DNA of 64,000 nucleotides from Rhizopus sp. PT2906 (lineage: Eukaryota > Mucoromycota > Mucoromycetes > Mucorales > Rhizopodaceae). The position numbers and the translations under genes were made by a program. The notes under the pieces are model-generated. The model searched no databases, was not told the DNA's origin, and saw only the letters and a list, made by a program, of their open reading frames with translations. Positions 55,215 through 64,000 of the stretch are shown here, piece after piece; within the stretch, counting starts at the first letter, position 1, and each line of letters begins with the position of its first letter. The stretch is from NCBI GenBank assembly GCA_025529335.1, contig JAMYHX010000017.1, forward strand, positions 62,001 to 126,000. The letters run 5' to 3'.

Positions 55215-55763
55215 AGCATAAAATAAACAAAATTCTTATTTCTTATTTCTTAGCCATACAAGGCAGCCACTCCAAATTTTAAAGTTCAGAAAAGGGGCAA
55301 AATAAGTAAATCGTGGCTTTGGGCACACGTCATTTGTGACTATTTATTAGATACTCCGCTTCAACATAAACGTAGGCGCAGGAAACAAAGACAAAAGGAT
55401 TCAAATGAATAAAAGAGAGTGGAGCAAAGTAAAGGAGAAGATACAATAATTTATAATAAGGAGAAAGAAAGAAAGAGTCTTATAAAAGCAATCGTATCAA
55501 GATAGAGTAAGCGTATTATGAGGGAGAGGGGGTGGTATGATACTTTTTGTGTACTACATTATGTGAATAATTCAACTCGTGCGCTGACTATTATTTTTGT
55601 TCTTTATGTGGATGTGTGGGTGCTGATGTGTGTATATTCGCCCCCCTTTTTCTTTTCTTGCTGTATACACATATATATTCTTTTTTATTTTTATTTCTTT
55701 TTTTTTTTTTTCAACAAAATAAAAGGGAGAAAGGAGAACAGCAATAACTTATCTTTCTTTTCA

Positions 55764-55803
<40 letters not shown>

Positions 55804-55807
55804 TAAA
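55215..55807. other. Intergenic region upstream of PKA
   Basis: Contains a sequence at 55314-55340 (TGGCTTTGGGCACACGTCA...) resembling that beyond the Fanzor relic at 51819-51859. Further on come an unusually T-rich leader with a 12-T run and an (ATT)n microsatellite (55764-55803) that ends five bases before the PKA start codon. No gene recognised; a + strand open frame at 55518-55901 is mostly microsatellite. Confidence 0.45.
55764..55803 (+). repeat. (ATT)n microsatellite just upstream of the PKA start codon
   Basis: About 13 ATT units ending five bases before ATG. It lies in the 5' UTR or core promoter, so length changes could affect PKA expression. Confidence 0.85.
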
Positions 55808-56737
55808 ATGGACAAAGCATATAAAGAAGAGACAGCAACATATAATAATAATAATAATAGTAAACCACCAGTCTATCTCAGTCAACCTCGACCACAACTG
55901 AAAAGGTCTATAGTAGATAATGCATTTCCACCTAACCACCCTCTAGCTGGTTTACCAACTCCTTATCAACAACAACAACAAGCTCGTTTACAATATTATC
56001 ATAATCGACCGCCTGTTTATGTTGAAAAACCGAGCTTTGGATTAAGAGACTTTGAGATACAAGACACTTTGGGTAAACAAAAGAAGAAAGAGAGAGAGAA
56101 AGTGTATATGCATTATTTAATACAACATATAATAGGCACTGGTACATTCGGAAGAGTATTCCTGACCAAATTTAAACCTTCAAATAAGTATTATGCAATG
56201 AAAGTATTAAAGAAATCAGAGGTGGTTAGATTGAAGCAGGTTGAACACTTACTATCGGAAAAAAAGATCCTTTCGTCCATACGATTTCCATTTATAGTTG
56301 ACTTGTATGTTTATATCTCGTCTTTTTAAGCCATAGACTCATTGTTTTATATTTAGATTTTGTACTTTTCAAGACGATTCAAATCTATACATGCTACTCG
56401 AATATGTCGTAGGCGGCGAATTGTTCACTCATTTAAGAAGAGCAGGCAGATTCACTAACGATATGACAAGATTCTATGCTTCAGAAATCGTATTGGCTAT
56501 CGAATATTTACATTCAAAGGACATCATCTATCGTGATTTGAAGCCTGAAAATTTATTAATTGATCATCAAGGTCATATTAAAATTACCGATTTCGGATTT
56601 GCGAAAAAAGTAGTAGATCGAACTTGGACATTATGTGGCACTCCGGAATATTTGGCCCCTGAAATCATTCAAAGCAAAGGTCATGGTAAAGCAGTCGATT
56701 GGTGGGCTCTTGGCATCCTTATATTTGAAATGCTGGC

Positions 56738-56769
<32 letters not shown>

Positions 56770-57293
56770 GTGTGCTAGAGGGAGAAAGGAAAAGGGGGAA
56801 ATACTGACAGTTCTTTTAGATATCCGCCTTTCTTTGATGATAATTCCTTTGGTATTTATGAAAAGATTTTGATGGGAAAAGTTCAATTCTCTTCGCACTT
56901 TGATCCACTCGCTAGAGATTTACTGAAACGATTACTGGTGAGTGATCGGACAAAGCGGTTAGGGAATCTCAAGGTATGTTTTCTCCTTCAAAGAAAAATA
57001 AAAAGAAAGGCTCATATATTATAATAGGGAGGGTCGGAGGACGTGAAAAGACACAAGTGGTTCAGAGGTGTAGATTGGATAGGACTATTAGAGAAAAATG
57101 TGCGGGTAAGTGATCTTTATTTTTCTTTCTTTCTCTGAGCTCATTATTTCGTATATATATATAGGCACCCATTATTCCACATTATCCTCATCCCGGCGAT
57201 ACAAGCAATTTCGAAAAATACCCCGAGACATTTGATGGTGTTTCTGATACAGGCGATGATCCTTATAAAGATCTATTTGCTGATTTCTCATAA
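55808..57293 (+). CDS. cAMP-dependent protein kinase catalytic subunit
   Basis: AGC kinase controlling growth, dimorphism and stress response in fungi. Six exons: 55808-56072, 56136-56304, 56357-56740, 56820-56973, 57028-57105, 57165-57293; 392 residues. After a Gln/Asn-rich N-terminus of about 80 residues comes the kinase core: Gly-loop GTGTFGRV (89-96, split by the first intron), Lys111 (YAMKVLKK), catalytic Asp205 (YRDLKPENL), DFG at 223-225, activation-loop Thr236 in RTWTLCGTPEYLAPE (equivalent of Thr197) and the AGC tail ending DLFADFS (FxxF hydrophobic motif). The intron after LAG contains a run of about 25 A. Mucorales often have several PKA catalytic genes; which one this is cannot be told. 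Confidence 0.96.
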
Positions 57294-57621
57294 AAAGTAT
57301 ATACATACATTGATTCCCCCCCTTTCCTTTCCCCTCTTTTTTTTCTAGTTATCTCTTATTACACTATTCATTATTTCAATGTACATGATACCAACAATAA
57401 AAAAATGATCAAATATTAAAAGAAAAAAAAAAATTGTCATGGGAACAAGTAACCTAGAGCACTTGTGTGGGGATCAGTTTAGTACATGTACAACATGAAC
57501 CATGAGGTCGTCATGCTGTCAAATATATGAGTAATTTATATGGGAACCCTTTATTATTATTATTGATCAACAACAAACATTAGAAGAAGAAAAAAAGGCC
57601 ACTCTTGATATATGTACAAAA
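57294..57621. other. Intergenic region between convergent genes
   Basis: 3' UTRs of PKA and of the acidic unknown gene; A-rich runs, (TTA)n short repeat near 57552. Nothing else seen. Confidence 0.4.
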
Positions 57622-58110
57622 TTATCGTTTGAACAATCGTTTAAAGAATTTTGTCGACTTGGCTATTGTTTTTGGTTTGTAAAACATGCTCATTAAGCCC
57701 GACTTTAGTGAACTAGGAGACAAGCTAGATTCTTTTTTCTTTACACTATTTGGTTGGAATGGCATATTGGTTGTACATGATGTCGTATTTGGCTTAATCT
57801 GGGCGATAATCTCGTTTAGCACTTCCTCTTGCGCCCTTTCCTCGGCTTGTTCTTCGTCATCATCGGCTTCTTCTTCTTCTTCGCCACTTTCTTCTTCCAA
57901 ATCCGGTAAAGAGACATCATCCCAAGCTGTTGTCTTGACGGCTATGATGAGCGCATCTGTCAATAAGCTTGGTGATTCTTTAGATAGTGTTACTGTGTTG
58001 TAAAAGTCTTGTAGTATCCAATCTGTAGCCTCAGGAATCTTTGTTGTCGGACTTGCTGATAGTTTAGAAATGTTGGTTGCAGAAGGAAATGTTATTGGCT
58101 CAGCAAGCAT
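57622..58110 (-). CDS. Small acidic protein of unknown function
   Basis: Single-exon frame of 162 residues from the ATG at 58110 (the frame extends 8 codons further to a TTG). The middle is a dense acidic Glu/Asp block (about 82-106: EEESGEEEEEADDDEEQAEE), and the C-terminus is basic and hydrophobic (KSTKFFKRLFKR). No known domain recognised. Coding character is supported by codon use, a defined start and the absence of stops across a non-repetitive sequence, but it could be the last exon of a gene whose upstream exons I did not find. Confidence 0.55.
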   Translation of the reverse strand: MLAEPITFPSATNISKLSASPTTKIPEATDWILQDFYNTVTLSKESPSLLTDALIIAVKTTAWDDVSLPDLEEESGEEEEEADDDEEQAEERAQEEVLNEIIAQIKPNTTSCTTNMPFQPNSVKKKESSLSPSSLKSGLMSMFYKPKTIAKSTKFFKRLFKR

Positions 58111-58919
58111 GGTTATTTGTCTGTGCGCGCGCAACTGTAGGGGAGAAAGAAAGGATTAAAAAAAAAAAAAAAAAGAAAAGCCAAATTATAAATACTTTTT
58201 TTTAACTCAGTGAGACGCGTGCGTATATGTGCGTGCTTGTGTATGTTTGTATGTGCGCTTGTGCTGTGTGTGTGTGTGTTTGCGTGCATGTACTATGCTT
58301 CTATCTATTTGTCGATAAGAGTCAAGGTATTTTAAATAACTTGTCTTTGATTTAAAAGCGAGCTTATGGGCTTTTTTTTTTCTATTGTATAATTTTATCG
58401 TAAGTTTATAAATTCAATTTTTACAACCTCTTGTCTTTTTAATCCATTGTAACTATTAAAGATATACCTTTAAATAAAGAGATAGAGCGTGTTCTTATAT
58501 CTAATAATAATCTATCCAGATGCTCCTTTAAACAGCTCACATAGACTCTCTGAGGATCATTATGTAATTATTTCTTTATTGTAACAAAAGATATATAAAA
58601 AACCAGGTTAAGGGACCTATTATCAATATATGGTTAGTTCTTCAACTATATATTTTGTATACAATATTTGGTATTTTCCCATCCTTTTGCTTTCACACGT
58701 CAACTAATGAATAAAGACATTAGGAGTTTATTTGATCAACATAATGACACCTTATGTATCTATAAAGGGTTAATCAACAATGATTGTCCTAATATCTCCT
58801 TTAAAGAAAAAAGGGGGAGTTCTCTATAAACTTTATCATTGATCACTTTACAGAATAAAGAGAATAAAAAAGGTGTATACGCTTTATTTTTAAAATATTT
58901 ACATCTAAATGGCTTTTAT
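58111..58919. other. Intergenic region with GT-rich tract
   Basis: About 800 bp without a recognisable gene. Notable is 58206-58295, an almost purely alternating purine-pyrimidine, GT/GC-rich stretch (GTGCGTATATGTGCGTGC and a (TG)9 core). The rest is AT-rich. Confidence 0.5.
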
Positions 58920-61900
58920 TTATTTCTTCACACGACCAGTAAAGGTGACTTTCTGATCATGTCTACCTCTCTTCTTGATCACCTTGGTTAATGGCATATA
59001 AGCATAGGGATCCATCTGTCCTTTACGTTTGACATCACCACCAGCTTTCTATTATTTTGCAAACAGAAATGAAAACAGGTTCAAGACACACAATATAAAG
59101 AACCTTACCTTTGATCTAAATTCTTTACCAATCTTTTCATATTTCTGGGAAGGCTTCTTCTTTCTGGAAGCACCTGATTCTTCATCATCATCCAGTTCCA
59201 TAGCATCCTCTTGAGCATCTTTGCCCTTCTTAAACTTGATTCTGTTTCGTTTGTCACGAACAAAACCATCAGGATTGGTGACATGTTGCATGTAATAATC
59301 TTCTGTGTCTTCATCATCGTTGCCCGTATTTTGTGCATTTGCAGTAGGTTCACTGATGATAAGACGTCCATCTTCATTTTCATTAAATGCATTGGCTATA
59401 TTCTTCTTCTTCCGCTGCACTGGCTTGGAAGAAGAGATGTGTCCTAGAGCAGAGCGATCGAGGAAATCAAGAGGACTGTCTTCATCTTCACGAATAAAGG
59501 CTTGCTGTTGCAGCTGCTTATTCTTCTTTTTCTTCTGCTGCTTTAGTGTTTCTATAGCTGTCTTGACTTTTTGAACCGTCTCATCGTCTGAATCATCATC
59601 AATTTCACTATCAGATCCATAAAGTACTTCTTCATATGCATCTTGGAAGGCGCTTGTCTTGGCAGTTGCACGAGCAGACACTTCGTCTTCTTCCTCATCA
59701 CTATCTGCTTGACCATGAGCAGCACTCTTCTTTCTCTTGGCTCTCAATCGTCGTTTCTGAATGTTATTGATCATCTTTCGGTCGTCCTCAGGCATCAGCT
59801 GAGACACAGCCTCGAATCCAAACTTTCTGATCAGTCGTTCAAACAGATGGCGCACTTTGACCTTGAAATGGGCCTTGTGCTGGTGCAAGCATTTGAGCAG
59901 TGAGTGGATGATACTGTTAAGCTGAGGTTGTATCAGTCCAGGCTCGAGTACCACAATGCAGACCTTGACATAGCCGATTGCACCCTTGACAATTTCACGG
60001 TTGTTGGAAGCAACGAGCACATTAACCGTCTGAAGCAGTTCGTATGTCAATTCGGCGGGTATATCATCTCTAAATTCGAAAAAGACACGAGAGAGAGCAC
60101 CAATGGTGGCACTGATCATGTGAGCAGTTGTACCAGCTAAACCGGCAGTTAACATGGTAAAAAACTCCTGGATGGTGGCTTGTGTATCAGGTACAGATTC
60201 ATCAAAGCCTTCCAGTCGACTCGATTTGATAACACCTCCTTCCTTCATTTTCTGACCCATGCTGACCAAGAGATCAAAGGCAAATGTACGTGTCTTTTCG
60301 TTGTTATCCTTGGACGCAAGGACAACTTCGGAAAGAATGGCAGGAATGAAGTGATAGTCTGTGTTGGGTAAAGCGGAAACAACGCCGCTCAGGACCTTGA
60401 TACGATCCTTCTTGGCAGAGATTGTGCATGTGGCAGTGGCGTCCAATAGATGTTGCTGAAGTTCTTCAAGGTGATGAGCAATCACTTGTTGGCCGTTCGC
60501 ATAGCTCATCAAATGCTTGAGGATCTTGTAGCCTTTCTTTTGAAGTGTAGGCTCATCTTCCTTGTTCAAAAGAGATTGAATGGTTCCGTTGTATAGCAAT
60601 TCGCATGACTCTGCATCCAAGAAAGGAATCATGATGATAGAGAGATCCAACATAGTATGTGACATGGGAGGTGCAGTAGAAGGATCATTGCTGGTAGGCG
60701 CAGACTCGGTAGATTCTAGTGCTTGGGAAAGCATGGCAAGCACCTTTTTGAAGGTACTGTTGATGTCTTCAGGACTAGTGATGGTGAGATAAGTCTTGAT
60801 CACATCTGACATAAATCCACGGAACATGGTGCCGATCTGACTAAAGACGTTGAAGAAGACGGCCAAATAGTTGACAGCAAACTTGCCCATAAACTCCAAA
60901 TTGCGAGCGGCCTCAGCTTTTGTAAGTCCATAGGCACGAACAAGGTGAGCATCGTCAGCTGATGACTTTAAGAGTGCTTGATTCTTTTCGACTAAGAATT
61001 GAAGAGCTTGTGCGATCGTAGGACGCAACTCTGGCTGGCTGTAAAGCAATGTACTGAATCGTTCAGCTACAGAGTCATTGAATGCGCGGGTAAGATCTGT
61101 AGGAAGATCACAAAAACCAGGTGCCAAGCTCCAGATTTGATGAACTAAGGTTTCGTATACCTTGGCTTGCATTTCCAATTCACGGGCAGCTGCAGCTTCT
61201 CCCTTTTGAGCTAAGCGATCACCTAAGGGGATCAACGCATTGACAAAATAGCTCAAGGTAGTATTAGTGGTGTATGTCTTTAAGAGAGGAAGCAAGAATG
61301 CACGTCCAACACCGGTCGAGCTGGGATTTTCGAGATTGAGAGGAAGAATCTTCAAGAAGAACTCAGGTCCCATGGTTGAAATGGCAGCACCAAGTGTTTT
61401 GTCGAGCTGTTCCTTGTATGATTCTGCGGGAGTCAAACGAAGTTCACCAAGTAAGCTGACAATGGTATTCATCAAAGGTGCAGCATAATGATTCAACTTG
61501 TTGAACATGGCTTGTTGGACAGTCATGACATGAACCCAAGCAGATTGGTAGTGAATGCCTAATCCTTGTTCAAGTAGCTGAATCATTTCGATCAAACCGT
61601 TGTGTTCTCCGGCACTAGCTTCTTCAATAAGATGATCATTGATACAGTATTCGACTAGAGTACTCAAACAGTTTGCAATTTGACGATGACATCTTGTATC
61701 TTGTTGGAAATCGTTAAAGATCAAGCGAAATACGGTATGAATATCTTTTGCACACTGAGTAGGATTCATCTTTGCATAAACGGGGAATGCTTTTCCGACG
61801 ATCAATAACCAAGCAGGCAAAAGTCGTTCATCCACAGCAGCTGGTTTCAATTCACAGATGGCCTACAAGATCTTAATACGTTTCATATAGAAAATAAACC

Positions 61901-62951
61901 TTTACTTACACCTAGCAAACCAACAAATTTGTCATTATCCATATCTGTTTCTTGTGCATCAAATAAAGCTTCGAATACATCAAAGGCGGCCTTTGTCAGG
62001 AAAACGTTGTTGAATTTGGGAAGTTGCAAGAGTGATTGACATAAAGCAGAGAATTTCTAAATACATCTTGTCAATTCATTGCTTGATCTCTTATATTCAC
62101 TCTAACTTACATGAGGTGGCCAATAAGGTACAATGGTTTGTAACAAGGCAAGCATTTGCTGAGCAGCATGTTGATCTGATTTTGTAGCTTCATGTAATAC
62201 CCGAAGAATAAAGTCTGCAGTCATATCAGCAGCTGGATGAATAGCAGTAGGTGGTGGTGGTCTAGACAAGATGATACGAACAGCATCCTGTGCTCTCTTT
62301 CGTGCTTTTGGAGAAGCGTTGGCGCTCAAGATCAAAATTTGTTGATAAGCCTTCTTAACTAAAGGTGTTGACCAGTTGGGTCCATCTTGGGCGGCCAAGA
62401 GTTCTTGAAGACAGCCAATGACTGAACGTACAACGGGTTGTTCCTCTTTATGTTCTTCATAAATCTTTTCAAGGACAGAAAGAACATCGCTAAACTTTGA
62501 GCGGAGTACAGAGTGTGGAAGGCTGTTGATTGTTAATAATGGCTTTATAGTAATCAAGCCTCGAAACTTACTATGGAAATACTTCATCCAACAGATAAAC
62601 AAGAGCTCCAACTAATTCTGCTGATCCCTGTGAAGACTGCAAAGTAGTCATCTATATATAATAGTGTTAGGTACTTTTAAAATACATTGTATTATATTTA
62701 CCATAGCACCGAAATAAGCTGTTGGTGTCAATTGTTCATTTTGCTCTTGAATAGTCTATGAATATGTTAGTTTGATCTATAAAAGGGGAAAGAGGGGATC
62801 ATTACTTCTTCAATAGCGATCAAGGTTTGAGCATACTAATTGACATGATTAGTCTAAACTGTGTTCATATACAATAGTTAATGTATACCAGCTTTTGATT
62901 ATCTAGCTTCGAATTGACTTGCTTTCGGATCCTTTCTAACTTCGCCTCCAT
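58920..62951 (-). CDS. RRP12: Ribosomal RNA-processing protein Rrp12 (NUC173)
   Basis: HEAT-repeat protein for export and maturation of both ribosomal subunits. Eight exons: 62951-62889, 62835-62806, 62755-62702, 62651-62572, 62522-62111, 62056-61910, 61862-59109, 59048-58920; 1222 residues (yeast 1228). The first four exons are small (63, 30, 54 and 80 nt). The N-terminal half contains the NUC173 core; HEAT-like helical repeats follow throughout, e.g. LLQTVNVLVASNNREIVKGAI and KVRHLFERLIRKFGFEAV. The C-terminus is charged with acidic patches and basic nuclear-localisation-like runs (QKRRLRAKRKKSAAH), ending with KRKGQMDPYAYMPLT, diagnostic of Rrp12. Divergent from the zinc-finger gene. Confidence 0.95.
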
Positions 62952-63566
62952 TGTTATAAAGAATCAAGTAAGGAATTACAAAAAGAAAATTTTCATGCTT
63001 TTGCTGACTGGTTGTGACTGCTCAGAATCAAAAGCCTTTTTTGGAACAAAAGTCATTCAATGAAAAAAAAAAAAAAGCCCAGGAACCACTTTTTGTGCTA
63101 TTAAGAGATGGAGTAGATTTTATTGTCATATGATGCATATGCCTTTTAGTTTTAAAGAGCAATTGAATAAGTTATTGTAGTTGTCTTTATTTCATCGCTT
63201 TGAGTATTAAAAAAGGATAAAGTATCTATATGTTTTCTATAGAAAGAGATTCATTAAATAATTGGTGGTTGTTTTTGCATTATCCTCTCTTTTTCTGTCT
63301 CTATGAAAAATAAACCCAAGTCATGTTTCAAATGTTGCATTAAAACCTCATATGCATTCAAGCAAGATATGTTATTGATTAAACTAGCGTTGACATACTT
63401 AAAATACAAAGTTTATTATAAAGGAGAGAATGCGTTGTGTAAATATCATTGAGGAGAATGCATAAATAGAAGGTGTTTGTAGTGTCGCAATTTTAAATAG
63501 GCGAACCTTGGTTTTTTTTTTTTTTTTTTTTTTTTTTCTTCTTTTCTTTCTAGCATTTATTTAATT
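62952..63566. other. Divergent intergenic region RRP12 / C2H2 gene
   Basis: 615 bp, AT-rich, with a run of about 27 T (63512-63538) ending shortly before the start codon at 63567. Presumed promoters of both genes; no other element recognised. Confidence 0.4.
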
Positions 63567-64000
63567 ATGGAACAGACGACATCTAATGATGAGAAACAAC
63601 AACCGGAGTCATTGACATGTCGATGGAGAGATTGTAATAAGACATTTCCTGATCATCCAACATTGGCTGCACACCTTTCAGAGGATCATGTCGGTTGGAA
63701 AAAGGGTGGTTATTTTTGTGAATGGAGCAACTGTGCGAGAAGAGGAGCAAGATGTCACAATAGGTTTGCATTGATGATGCATTTACGTATACACACTGGT
63801 GAGAAGCCATTTGAATGCAACTATCCAGACTGTGGACAGACGTAGGCTCTTTTTTATATGTCGTTTATTCACATATTAATATATATATAGTTTTGGACGT
63901 ATGGACGCCTTGGCAAGACATAAAAAGTCTGATCATGGTGAAGAAAGTACAGGATCACCGTTAAGGATAAGCATGAAACGAAGTAATAAACGATCATTAT
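63567..64000 (+). CDS. C2H2 zinc-finger protein (3' truncated by window)
   Basis: Exon 1 63567-63841, intron 63842-63890 and exon 2 from 63891 to the window end; 128 residues visible. Three C2H2 fingers are recognisable: LTCRWRDCNKTFPDHPTLAAHL..H, a longer finger with a WSNCARRGARCHNRFALMMHLRIH insert, and CNYPDCGQTFGRMDALARHKK..H. Linker TGEKPF joins fingers 2 and 3. The C-x4/5-C spacing with Trp is of the GLI/ZIC/Ace2-like kind. The third finger is built across the splice junction (CGQT/FGRMD). It is probably a DNA-binding transcription factor; identity is not recognised. Confidence 0.88.

Noticed and set aside
55518..55901. 127-residue frame overlapping the PKA start
   Set aside because: Consists of poly-Phe and poly-Tyr from T-tracts and the ATT repeat in a frame different from PKA.

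Overview
The window is nuclear DNA of a fungus, most likely an early-diverging one of the Mucoromycota (Mucorales-like). This is inferred from AT-rich intergenic DNA, many short (about 45-65 nt) GT-AG introns, the fungal gene set (velvet factor, ATG15, SSH4-type PPxY adaptor, VSB1/YGR125W-type SulP protein) and the relic transposon peptides. There is no bacterial operon structure, rRNA or CRISPR, and I found no convincing tRNA. Exon structures were assembled by hand from splice signals and reading phase. For nearly every recognised gene the phases close exactly and the protein has the family's usual length, but no transcript evidence was available.

Layout. 1-2.1 kb: AT-rich DNA with a possible gene tail. 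2.1-4.0: orphan membrane glycoprotein. 4.1-5.7 (-): ATG15 lipase. 5.8-6.1: relic repeat. 6.4-7.9 (-): CENP-P-like kinetochore protein. 8.2-11.4 (+): rhodanese-USP deubiquitinase. 11.5-13.0 (+): ER/nuclear-envelope helical protein. 13.1-13.5 (+): RNase P subunit Rpp14. 13.8-15.8 (-): Slm-type PH protein. 16.2-17.3 (+): SSH4. 17.4-18.3 (-): EFG1. 18.9-19.6 (+): ribosomal protein uS19. 20.0-21.9 (+): DBP9. 22.0-23.2 (-): velvet factor. 23.4-25.1 (-): SEC2. 25.7-28.2 (+): intronless GH3-GNAT-GNAT fusion. 28.4-30.3 (+): PIP5-kinase. 30.4-32.1: relic transposon island between direct repeats. 32.3-34.4 (+): ammonium transporter. 34.7-35.6 (+): small membrane protein. 35.7-39.1 (-): SulP-STAS-cNMP transporter. 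39.3-40.3 (+): Wss1-type protease. 40.3-43.4 (-): CTF18. 43.5-44.3 (+): GPI11/PIG-F. 44.4-46.2 (-): ADA3. 46.5-46.9 (+): CGR1. 47.2-48.0 (+): bHLH-zipper factor. 48.4-51.7 (-): SNU114/EFTUD2. 51.8-55.2: transposon island with a degenerate Fanzor/TnpB-like gene (-) and a broken SWIM-type transposase (+). 55.8-57.3 (+): PKA catalytic subunit. 57.6-58.1 (-): acidic unknown protein. 58.9-63.0 (-): RRP12. 63.6-end (+): C2H2 zinc-finger protein, cut by the window edge.

The conserved genes are ordinary housekeeping genes, often in divergent pairs with short shared promoters. Ribosome biogenesis is well represented (EFG1, DBP9, CGR1, RRP12, uS19), but with no sign of operon-like linkage.

The most unusual content is in the accessory islands. 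The 51.8-53.8 kb island holds a eukaryotic TnpB relative whose RuvC-III/zinc-finger half is still spliceable, broken only by a one-base excess in an A8 run. Two perfect inverted repeats sit directly beyond its stop codon, where a guide-RNA scaffold would be expected. The GH3-GNAT-GNAT gene (intronless, bacterial-type architecture) and the 35-bp overlap of CTF18 and WSS1-like coding ends are the next most notable observations.
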